Part shown: piece by piece, positions 44,517-54,226 of the stretch
Layout of the letters: every line of letters begins with the position of its first letter
Numbering within the stretch: position 1 is the stretch's first letter
DNA from: Agrostemma githago
Lineage: Eukaryota; Streptophyta; Magnoliopsida; Caryophyllales; Caryophyllaceae
Direction: 5' to 3'
DNA length: 64,000 nucleotides
Assembly: GCA_958450325.1 (NCBI GenBank)
Contig: OY288251.1
Coordinates: 63,815,666-63,879,665 of the forward strand
Notes under the pieces: generated by a model
Told to the model about the DNA's origin: nothing
Seen by the model: only the letters and a program-made list of their open reading frames with translations
The model's database searches: none
Program-made: the position numbers and the translations under genes

Positions 44517-45197
44517 TGATTGGGGTCGGCAGCCTGACACTAACAGTCTGCTAGGCAGGCCCCCAGAGGATCGCCCATAAAGCCCAAAGACCGACTCAGC
44601 AAGCAGTCAAAGTAAAAGAACATAAAAACAAGAAAGGCTAAGGAAAACAGCCGACCGTCGGGCCAGCAGGGCAACGCAGCCTGCTAGAGCCTGGCACCCA
44701 CAGCTCTAAATCCGCCTGCCCTGGGGGCATCCCCGCTGACAGAGCCGGGATCCCCAGGGGCCCTCTCGTCATTTCGCCTAAGGTAATTAGGAATGGGTGG
44801 ATGAGAGGACGCCACTTGTCATCTCCTTATCCACCCATTCTCCCCTACCTCTCTTTCTTGTGGGAAGGTATAAATACTCTTCCCTTTCCCACAAGAAAAG
44901 GGTTGGATTTTCTCTCTCTAGAACTCTTACTCTAAAATTGCCACCCAGATCCTCACGACCTGGGTTTTCTTAAGGCATTCACGGACTGACTTAGGCATCG
45001 GAGAGGGTTCCCTCGGACAACCTCCGAGGCCCTGTGCGTTCTCAGTGCAGGGAGCCTGCCTGATCCGCCGGGGAGGTCCAACTGAAGGAGTAGGAAGAAG
45101 GAGAGCGTCAAGATTAATCGGTGAAACGCTCAGAACAACACAGAACAATTCAAACCCGAATTCCACGTCGGGTTAATTGATTCCGATAACCGGAACA
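44517..45197 (+). repeat. 3' LTR of the complete Tat-like element
   Basis: Same limits as the 5' LTR (TGATTGGGG...CCGGAACA). Followed directly by the TATAT duplication and the first TA-microsatellite-flanked element. Confidence 0.95.
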
Positions 45198-45210
45198 TAT
45201 ATATATATAT

Positions 45211-46892
45211 TTAGGTTCATGTGAGAACCACTCCTTCAATGAGAACCATGAGAACTATAATATGAGCCATTAGATCATAGTGTTCAATCTCATTCGTTGG
45301 ATCCTTCAAAATTCTTCAATCCCATCAATTAATCACAATTGCTTGAGCCTTCAACCCGTAAGGTCGTAACTCCTTCTCCTTCTACAAAACTCTTCGACCC
45401 GTAATCCTTTAATCCATAATTTTTCAATCGACCATTGAATCCGATTTTCAATCCATCAATTTTTCAATAGACTTTTTTTCAACCCATGAATTTATCACAA
45501 TTGGGTATTGAACCTCAGTAAGCTAAGTAACTTTAAATTATTTTTATTAAATTAATTATTTTATGAGTTAACTTATTCGATTAAATTCATTATTTCATTA
45601 CAATAGTAATAGTATTATCGTCGGCAAATATAATTGCAATAATCCTAGCTATCGTTTTTTTTCTTCCAAATTTCCTCATTACTTAGGAGTTCATCTAAAA
45701 CATTTTCCTTTAATTTTCTTTTGTACGGATTTTATATGGAATACAACACTTCTTTTTCAAGTCCTACTTGATTTAATTTTCTTTTTCAATTTTAGCGTAC
45801 CATTTTTCAATTTTAGCTTACCGTATCCTTTCTTAAATTTATTGTACCATTTTTCAATTTTGGCGTACCCTTTTTAACTTTTTCAATTTTAGCGTACCGT
45901 ATCTTTTCTTAAATTTATCGTACCCTTTTTCAATTTTGGCGTACCCTTTTTAAATTTCGGCGTACTCTTTTTCAATTTCAATTTTAGTGTACCCTTCTTC
46001 AATTTTAGCGTACCTTTTTCAAATTTTAGCGTACCCTTTTTCACTTTTAGCGTACTTTTTTTCAATTTCAATTTTATTGTACCCTTCTTCACTTTTAGCG
46101 ACCCTTTTTTCTATTTTAGTGTACCTTTTTCTATCAGTGTACAATTCAGTAAAACAAATCCGGTATACCTCGACGAGATAAACGAAGGAGCACGTGTAGC
46201 AGCGCCTTCGGATAAAATCCTTTGCGCGTTCCGATAATGCAAAATCGCACCATCAATCAACCCCCATTTCTCAGCCCTAACAAATCCGGTATACCTTGAT
46301 TTTTTTTGCTTTTAACAAGGTATGCTACATATTGATTGCTTTCATTCCCAATTTAATTTAATTTAATGGGTATGATAATGGATTGTTCTCTGATATGCTA
46401 ATGTATACACCTTAATTACGAGGTAATCTACTAATGCGACAAGGTAATCCAGTAATAAAAAAATCGGAAATTTTAATTCCTTCATTTGCTGAGGTAGGGA
46501 ACAATGGTTAATGTTGCAAGTTGCAACCAATTGACCCATTAATTAAAGTGAAATGGGAACGATGAATTTGGGATGGAAGAATACTGAAACTTGTTAAAAG
46601 GGGTTTACTTGAACGATAAATGTGTAACTTTTATTATTGATGGGATTATTGTGTGGAGTAATAATTGATCATGGGACGCTAAATTTGGGATGGAGGAGTA
46701 TCGAAACTTGTTCAAGTGGGTCACTTGAGGGAAGTATCCAAATAAGTGATCATAGGCGTTTTCGAAGGGTTCGGTGGGTGCTTACGAATCCTAATTAGTT
46801 TGATGGTGAAATTGCAGGGAATTTAAATTAATTGGGTTGTAAAAGGTTCTCGTAGTTCTCACCATAGTATGAGTTCTCACCCGATCTTAACT
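45211..46892. mobile_element. TA-microsatellite-flanked element A
   Basis: Begins TTAGGTTCATGTGAGAACCA (then ATGAGAACCATGAGAAC) and ends TAGTTCTCACCATAGTATGA followed by GTTCTCACCCGATCTT. The ends are imperfect inverted repeats of about 45 bp built around GAGAAC. TA repeats flank both ends. Internally it has an AT-rich part, a minisatellite (45785-46140) and unique sequence. No transposase. Superfamily uncertain; a Mutator-like element using TA repeats as target is the most plausible. Confidence 0.6.
45785..46140. repeat. Minisatellite of TTTTTCAATTTTAGCGTACC units, copy in element A
   Basis: About 15 units of 20-25 bp with variants (TTAAATTTATCGTACC, TTCACTTTTAGCGTAC). Lysine-rich peptides read from its opposite strand (KKGTLKLK) are a consequence of the repeat. 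Confidence 0.85.
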
Positions 46893-46902
46893 CTATATAT
46901 AT

Positions 46903-48533
46903 TTAGGTTTATGTGAGAACCACTCCTTCAATGAGAACCATGAGAACTTTAATATGAGCCATTAGATCATAGTGTTCAATCTCATTCGTTGAATCCTTCA
47001 AAATTTTTCAATCCCATCAATTAATCACAATTGCTTGAGCCTTCAACCCGTAAGGTCGTAACTCTTTCTCCTTCTACAAAATTCTTCGACCCGTAATCCT
47101 TTAATCCATAATTCTTCAATCGACCATCGAATCCAATTTTCAATCCATCAATTTTTCAATTGACTATTCATCAATCCATCAATTCATCACAATTGGGACC
47201 CCAGTAACCTAAGTAACTTTTTTTTTTTAAAATTAATTATTTTATGAGTTAACTTATTTGATTAAATTCATTATTTCATTACAATAGTAACAGTATTATC
47301 GTCGGCAAATATAATTGCAATATTCTCAGCTATCGTTTTTTTTCCAAATTTCCTCATTGACTTAGGAGTTCATCTAAAATATTGTTCTTTAATTTCCTTT
47401 TGTACAAATTTTATATGGAATACAACACTTCTTCTTCAAGCCCTACTCGATTTAATTTTCTTTTTCAATTTTAGCGTACCATTTTTCAATTTTAGCATAC
47501 CATTGTCGTACCCTCTTTTAATTATGGTGTATTCCTTTTCAATTTTAGCGTACCTTTTCTTAAATTTATCGTACCCTTTTTCAATTTTAGCGTACCCATT
47601 TTTCAATTTCAGCGTACCTTTTTTTAATTTCAATTTTAGCGTACCCTTTTCAAATTTAGCGTACCCTTTTTCACTTTTAGCATACTTTTTTTTCAATTTC
47701 AATTTTAGTGATCCATTTTTCACTTTTAGCGTACTCTTTTTCTGTTTTAGCGTACCCTGTTTCAATTTTAGCGTACCCTTTTTCAATTTCAATTTTAGCG
47801 TACTTTTTTTCAATTTAAATTTTAGCGTACCCTTTTTCAATTTTAGCGTACCTTTTTTCAATTTTAGCGTACCCTTGTTCAATTTCAATTTTAGCGTACC
47901 ATTTTTCTATTTTAGCGTTCCATTTTTCAACATTAATGCGCTACAACTCTTAAAATCGGTCGATAAATGCCCCCACCTCATCAAAGAGAACCCGGTAAGC
48001 ATTTGGATCATAAGATACTCTAAGTCGCATTGGCCACTCGATAGTTTGTTTTCCCTTGTAAATCCAAAATGAAGGTCTTAAATCGTAAGATTAGAAAACA
48101 ATAATAAAGAGAATCAAACTCTATATTGAAGAATGCGTTCAATTATTATACGCTTGGAAGAAACTACTAAGGTGAATGCTCCGTAATATACTCCGTAATT
48201 AATTAAAAGCTAAAAATCTTATAACGCAAAAACTTGTATTCATAGTCAAATGTTAGAAACAGCAGCAACCTTTAGTTTAGACTTTAGAGTAGATGGTTTG
48301 AATTGGATTGGATTGGTTTGGGCCTAATAATAATATATATCTTGAATTGTTTAACACAACTTTTGTTTCAGAATAAGTGGGCTCTATCGCTAACAACTTC
48401 CTTATCTTATTCATCAAATTGGCTGGACTTTAAGTTGAAGATGGGGTATATAATTTTATTTATTTATAAAATTATGAATTGTGAGGAGTTCTCACAGTTC
48501 TCATTATAGCATGGGTTATCACCCGATCTTGAC
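46903..48533. mobile_element. TA-microsatellite-flanked element B
   Basis: Begins TTAGGTTTATGTGAGAACCA and ends with GTTCTCATTATAGCATGGG and ACCCGATCTTGAC. Its first 500 bp are nearly identical to element A and it carries the same minisatellite (47455-47935). It lies directly beside A with only CTCTATATATAT between, so one was inserted in the target repeat of the other or they are a tandem duplication. Confidence 0.6.
47455..47935. repeat. Minisatellite of TTTTTCAATTTTAGCGTACC units, copy in element B
   Basis: About 20 units of 20-26 bp. The apparent 150- and 189-codon frames through it are translated repeat. Confidence 0.85.
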
Positions 48534-48659
48534 TATATATATATATAGAGAGAGAGAGATTTAGGTTCATGTGAGAACCACCCACTCAATGAGAACTGTG
48601 AGAACTCTTCTCAGCCATCAGATTATTATTATGTGAATGGATGGATGAGATTAACTTTC

Positions 48660-48955
48660 CCCGATTAATTTTATTCCCACGATTAACCAGGCAATACCCC
48701 CGATTTCCCCCAATTTCCTCAACCCCGATTTCCCGATTTCCCCCAATTTCCTCAACCCCGATTGAACGATTTCCCCCGATTTCCCCCAATTTCCCCAAAT
48801 TGAACGATCGATTAACCTGAACCCTAACATTATCCAACTCTCATTCTCCACGCATAACTGAACGAATTTCCTCAACCCGATTTCCCCCAATTTCCTCAAC
48901 CCGATTTCCCCCAAATTGAACGATTTCCCCCAAATGAACGATCGATTAACCTGAA
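48660..48955. repeat. CGATTTCCCCCAATTTCCTCAACC repeat in element C
   Basis: Irregular tandem units of CGATTTCCCCCAATTTCCTC with GATTGAACGAT interspersed, about ten units. Confidence 0.8.
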
Positions 48956-49164
48956 CGATCGGTTAGTTTTATGTTGATAATTCGAATTGACTAGTCGAAT
49001 TGTTTTAAACAACTAATGCGATTGATTGCGTTTTCTTAATTCTGTGTGATTTTTTGAATTTTTCTGATGATTTTTTGTTTGTTTGATTGTGATGTGTGTG
49101 ATTAGAAGCAGAAGCAATTGGAGGAGGATTTTGCGAGGAATGTGACGAATCGTGAAGAATTAGC

Positions 49165-49530
49165 TTTTTCAATTTTAGCGTATCTTTTTTCAATTTTAGC
49201 GTACCTTTTTCAATTTCAATTTTAGCGTACCCATTTTCAATTTCAATTTTAGCGTACCCATTTTCAATTTCAATTTTAGCGTACCCTTTTTCAATTTCAA
49301 TTTTAGCGTACCCATTTTCAATTTCAATTTTAGCGTACCCTTTTTCAATTTTAGCGTACCCTTTTTCTATTTTAGCGTACCCTTTTTCTATTTCAGCGTA
49401 CCTTTTTCTATTTCAGCGTACTCTTTTTCTATTTCAGCGTACTCTTTTTCTATTTCAGCGTACCCTTTTTCTATTTCAGCGTACCCTTTTTCTATTTCAG
49501 CGTACCCTTTTTCAATTTTAGTGTACTCTT
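49165..49530. repeat. Minisatellite of TTTTTCAATTTTAGCGTACC units, copy in element C
   Basis: About 16 units. The left units are of the type CAATTTCAATTTTAGCGTAC and the right ones TTTTTCTATTTCAGCGTACC, showing local homogenisation. Confidence 0.85.
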
Positions 49531-50275
49531 TGATAATTCACACTAATGTTCCATATTCTACCAGGCAATCAAACAACAAAAAAAAAGCTGAAATCGAATC
49601 AGTAGAATTAATCGAACAGTTAAGAACAATAAACTAATCGAATCAGACAAACCCTTTTACTTACCAATGTTGCATATTCCACCAATTTTTCGCACGCTTG
49701 AATGTAGGTGAGCTCTAAACTTAAAAGATGCGTGAATAAAACATGTTTTTGAGTCATCACATAACTAGTCATACGTAACTATGTAAGGTATCCCAGCTCC
49801 CGAATTATGCACTCACAATCATTCCCATAAAACTTAAAAACAAATTGGGGAAGAACAGTAATCACAACAAATTGGGGGAAGAACAAACCTCGTTTAATTC
49901 TACTGATTCGATTTCTACAACTAATGCGATTAGATAACAAACCTAATTCTACAAATTGGGGAAGAACAGTAATCAAAACTCTAACCCTAATTTATTCAGA
50001 TTAGATAACAAGCCTCGTTTAATTGATTTGAATTTAGAAATGAATCTGCGCTTTCTTGATTTTTGGTGAATTTTGTTGAAAATGTTCTTCAATTTTTGGT
50101 GAATTGATGAAAAAAAAAACAGAGTAAACAAGAAGGGGGCGAAGGAATGAATAGAGGGAAACAAGAGAGAGCTTTCACGAAACAAGTAGCCTGCCAACTT
50201 AAGCTTTCACGTAAAGAAATTTGGCTGAAATAAAGGGTTCTCACCATGGTATGAGTTCTCTCCCGATCTCGAATC

Positions 50276-50309
<34 letters not shown>

Positions 50310-50310
<1 letters not shown>

Positions 50311-51724
50311 AGAAGTAGGATCTTTTACATTTCCTAAATTTTCCTACAATTACCTACTGATTCTGACCATCAAATACAATTAAATCAAAGGCCAAGATTA
50401 AATGAGAACATCACGTTAACCCTTTCCCAAACTCTTTACTCCACCAATAGGATGAAAACCTAATCCCCAACCTAATTCACAACATCACGTTAACCAGAAC
50501 AAAAGAAACCCTTTACTCCATCAAAAGAAACCTCGACAATTCTGGCAAATTCGTTCCAAACACTTTACTCCATCAATTTGTGCGTTGATTTCCGGCAAAA
50601 GAAACCCTTTACTCCATCAATTAGGTATTTTCGTTTTAATTTTCATTCTGATTTCGTAGTGCAGAGTTTCGTTCTGATTCCTAATTTCGTCAATTTTCTG
50701 CATTTTTTTTCAAATTTTTTGAACTTAGAATTTACTGCGTTTCAATATTAGGGTTTGATGGTCTTCATGTTAATTTGTTGAGTTTTTAGGGTTTACTGAA
50801 CTTGTTATTGCAATACTTGAATATAAACATTGAAATAACTACATATTATTTCATAGCATGAATTTCTGGTTTTGTACATTATTATTACTATGAAATACCC
50901 AATTATTTTATTATGTTATTCTAATTATTCTATACTATTATTGCGGTTATTCTATATTATTCTTGAAGTTATTTCATTATATTAGTTACTATGTTTTATA
51001 ACCAGGGTTATTTTATAGTGTTTTTTATAATTATTCTATAGCACATATGTGATTAATGTAGTTCAATTTTTTTATTTTTTTTCTACTGTAACTAATACTC
51101 TCTTTGTTTTTGCCTTTCAGTGAAGTGTCTTTCGCTGGGTGCACCCTCAATGACATGCGAGATGTTTCATCCTAATAACACGAGTCATTCATTACAATAA
51201 CTGAGTATACATTGGACTAATAACTACGTAAAATGAGATAACATTATTTTAAAACTGATTATATTTTAGTGTCGGCCCAATATAATAACATGAGATATTC
51301 ATTACAATAATTGAGTTTCTTCTTTGGAATAACTACGTAAAATCGAATAACATTATTATAAAGTTAATTATATTTGAATTTCATCTCAAGACAATACCAC
51401 GAGTTCTAATAACTGAGTTTCTACATTGGAATAACACAAGTTATTTAATACAATAAATATCTTTCTACATTGAAATCATTACGTATCTAAATTGAAATAA
51501 CCTGATAACATTATTCTCAGTAAATAATTGAGTTAACTATAAAATAACTATTCTTCTTCATTAAAATAATCTTGTTTGTACATTGAAATAACTATAAAAA
51601 TCTGAGAAAAAAATGCTTTGGGATTTAGAGAGTTTTAATCTCAACCCTTGATCATGGAGATCTAATGGTCACAATTAAAAGGTAAATTGTAGCAAATATG
51701 ACAAATGTACCAGATCCTGCCTCT
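50310..51724. mobile_element. TA/TG-microsatellite-flanked element D
   Basis: Begins TAGAAGTAGGATCTTTTACA and ends TGTACCAGATCCTGCCTCTA, imperfect inverted repeats over about 70 bp. TATATGTGTG lies at the left and TGTGTGTATATATA at the right. It contains AT-rich DNA with ATTACAATAACTGAGT-like repeats (51190-51560). No transposase. Confidence 0.6.
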
Positions 51725-52994
51725 ATGTGTGTATATATATATTTAATTTGCCTGAGTATACCGATGTCCCCCACAGCGGTATATTACTGTAAACAGATTG
51801 AGTTTGGGAACAAGATTTTGCACCTAGACTTTATTTTTATTTTGAAAATGAGTTTCATACCACTGTCAAGGACAGCGACATACTCCTCTGTTTTGCATCG
51901 ACATTGTGCGGAATTACGATATCATCCCACGTCTTCGTTGTAAGTTCGTTTGGTCTTAAATTATAGGGACGAGTTACTATAATTATATAGATTAGAGTAC
52001 GAGTTATATTATTATTAAGCATGGACTTGTTCCATTACTTACGACCCAGAACGGCCCACGAATACGATTCTCAAATACATGCGATGGCATAGAAAACGTG
52101 TATAATTTCTTTTTTGACATCAATGGCGAACAAAAGAGACTAATATCGTCCCTATAATTTTAGACCAAACGGACTTACAACGAAGGCGTGCAGTGATATC
52201 GAAATTCCATGCAAAGTCAATGCGAAACAAGGACTCAGGAAGTATGTTACTCGTGACGATGTTAGTCCCTTTTGTATTACTACTCCTACACCTGTCTAGT
52301 ACTACTCTTTTCATGGATTCTCTGCTCATCATTCTACTAATAGGTACGTATTGTTTATCGTACCTAGCTAGGCGGAATGCGGGATGTGGAAGGGGTATTT
52401 TGCTTTCTTATAGCAAATTGTTACGTTTTCTACTATATATTATTGCATCAATGATTTCCCTTATTTCAATGATTGTCACTCAATTCATTATTCTCCCGTG
52501 CGTGCCTTAACAACTCACATTGAATGTCACGTAATCCAACGTCAAAACGCCGATAAATCGAGCCAAAACAGAGCAGTAAAAATAGAAATGGAAACTCTTA
52601 AATTTTAAATTATATAACTCGTACTCTAATCCATATAATTATAGTAACTCGTCCCCTATAATTTTAGGCCAAACGAACTTACAACGAAGACCATCGTAAT
52701 TCCGCGCAAAGTCGATGTGAAACAGAGAAACAAAGGAATATGCCGTTGTCAAGGACAACGGTATGAAACTCAATTTTAAAAAATAAATAATAAAGTGTAG
52801 GTGCAAAATCTCGTTCACAAACTCAGTCTTTTTACAGTAATATACCATCGTGGGGGACAACGGTATACTCATGCAAATTAAAACAATATAAAAGTGATGA
52901 CGTGGAACCATTTGGTGTACATAGTTTCAAGCCAACACCAAAAGTGAAAAAACTTTTCAAAATAGCACCAAATCAATAATGGGTTCTTAAAAAA
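51725..52994. mobile_element. Long-inverted-repeat element, inner left arm, spacer and right arm
   Basis: The left-arm remainder (51725-52016: GAGTATACCGATGTCCCCCA, TTCGTTGTAAGTTCGTTTGG, TAGGGACGAGTTACTATAAT) is mirrored at 52605-52880. The outermost part at 32591-32702 is mirrored at 52877-52990. Arms are about 400 bp, the spacer about 590 bp. The spacer contains a third partial copy of the arm (52130-52240) and an open frame at 52193-52510 for a hydrophobic peptide without known relatives. A foldback or Mutator-like non-autonomous transposon is likely. Confidence 0.65.
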
Positions 52995-52999
52995 CCCAT

Positions 53000-53294
53000 A
53001 AATGAAAATCGATTTATCGTGTAAAAGCGACTTATACATGTCGCTTGGGCGTGAAAACGACCAGGGTACATCCTGAAGACGCGTTAATCATGTGATATGA
53101 AAATAAGGTTGATTTGAGATGTGACCTAATATGAGCTCCCAAGCAGCTCGTTTTATTGTGTTTAGTACACGTTTTATAAGGATTCAGAGTCCGAAATAAA
53201 AATGGTTGAAAATTGTACTGATTTTCACTGGGTCGGTAGAAACGTCCATACAAAATATGGGGAGCAACGGAAAACGTTTGGGGGTTCTGTTATA
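53000..53294. repeat. About 305-bp tandem repeat, right part
   Basis: TTTATCGTGTAAAAGCGACT near 53011, and GGAGCAACGGAAAACGTTTG at 53261, continue the repeat cut at 32590 and start a third unit, which is interrupted by the copia LTR at 53295. Confidence 0.7.
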
Positions 53295-53522
53295 TGTTAA
53301 TATTGAAGATAAGAGTTAAGCTTGTATATTATAGATAGACTTTAGTCTAGATAGAACTTAATCTTGTAATATGCTGAAGATATTCTTTAGCTAGTCTTGT
53401 TATTGTAGACTTGTAGTCTTCCTAGCTGTTAGAGTTCTAACTGTATCGTAGTTCTAATGTGTATAAATACGACTATTCACATTAATGAGAATTGACAATT
53501 TATCCCATATACATTCTTTACA
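53295..53522 (+). repeat. 5' LTR of the interrupted copia element
   Basis: About 228 bp, TG...CA, with GTATAAATACG near 53461 as promoter core and the primer site directly after it. Confidence 0.75.
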
Positions 53523-53734
53523 TGGTATCAAGCATACCGATCACATACAGAACTAGCCTACACGTTCCCCCCCTCCACTCTACGGACCATCATCACGCTG
53601 TCCCCTTCCCAAAATTATCACCATGACCGGAACAACAATCATCTTCACGAATCCCAATTATCCGACACCCCCTTCATTGTCGTTAACTTATCCAGCGTCA
53701 TTGAACTCACACCCTCTACATACCGTAGTTGGGC

Positions 53735-54030
53735 TGTAACACCTCGGCCCAAACTAGGACCGGAAATGTTAGTCGCGGTAGTTTGTCAGGCTCTGTACTA
53801 GTCCCACAGACCAACACGAGTTCTTTCCAGCGCATTTTGTTATCACTCATGTGCATCCTGGAACCTTCCAAGGAGGTCACCCATCCAAAGACTACTCCCA
53901 GCCAAGCACGCTTAACTGCAGACTTATTATCATGGGTAAACCAGAAAAGAAAGTGCATTTTATTGATATGAGTAGTACTTCAAATCCGTTTAAGCAAAGC
54001 TCATAAATAGGACATCTTCAATTAATTTCA
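53735..54030. repeat. Cassandra-like solo LTR with a 5S-rRNA-like segment
   Basis: TGTAACACCTCGG (53735) to TTAATTTCA (54030), 296 bp, flanked by TGGGC at 53730-53734 and 54031-54035. On the minus strand bases 53921-53859 read as 5S rRNA-like sequence, with GTTAAGCGTGCTTGG and GGATGGGTGACCTCC (box A and box C regions of the internal Pol III promoter). This combination defines Cassandra-type TRIM elements, whose LTRs carry 5S sequence. No internal region or second LTR is present. Confidence 0.85.
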
Positions 54031-54226
54031 TGGGCTCGTCAAGTGTCCGATCTTTTATTCGGCTTTGACCTCTTTAATTATTTGGATGGAACTTATCTAC
54101 GTCCCTCCAAAACTATTGAAGATGACACCAATAAAGTGATCCAAACCCTGCATATGCCACCTTGCTCCGTCAAGATAGGCTACTCAGTGCCGCCCTTCGA
54201 GGATCTATTTCCTCTAGCATCACGCC

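Larger units (their letters stand above)
32703..45197 (+). mobile_element. Complete Tat-lineage (Retand-like) Ty3/gypsy retrotransposon, 12.5 kb
   Basis: LTRs of 682 and 681 bp, primer site, gag-pol, a 137-bp tandem repeat array, two antisense reading frames and a 3' LTR, flanked by TATAT on both sides (32698-32702 and 45198-45202). The second, archaeal-type RNase H after the first RNase H, the antisense frames and the tandem array between pol and the 3' LTR are features of the Tat lineage (Ogre, Retand). By eye the LTRs differ at about 11 positions, so insertion is recent. gag-pol carries two one-base deletions and the antisense frame several stops, so this copy is unlikely to be autonomous. 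Confidence 0.95.
48561..50275. mobile_element. TA-microsatellite-flanked element C
   Basis: Begins TTAGGTTCATGTGAGAACCA and ends GGTTCTCACCATGGTATGAG, TTCTCTCCCGATCTCG, with TA repeats outside. It diverges internally from A and B, with a CCCCGATTTCCC-type repeat near its left end and the GCGTACCC minisatellite near the middle. Confidence 0.6.

Noticed and set aside
47436..48072. Lysine-rich or Phe/Tyr-rich proteins of 150-189 codons in both directions
   Set aside because: They are translations of the TTTTTCAATTTTAGCGTACC minisatellite; any open frame through it yields a repetitive peptide.
45211..50275. Helitrons, because of insertion at AT-rich sites
   Set aside because: The ends show inverted GAGAAC-rich repeats, and I find neither the TC start nor a CTRR end with a preceding hairpin.
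52193..52510. A 105-residue hydrophobic membrane protein
   Set aside because: It starts inside a copy of the inverted-repeat arm of a non-autonomous element, and no related protein is recognised. Hydrophobicity follows from the T-rich sequence.
53859..53921. A 5S rRNA gene on the minus strand
   Set aside because: Only about half of a 5S gene is recognisable and it lies within a 296-bp TG...CA element with target duplications, so it belongs to a Cassandra-like LTR.
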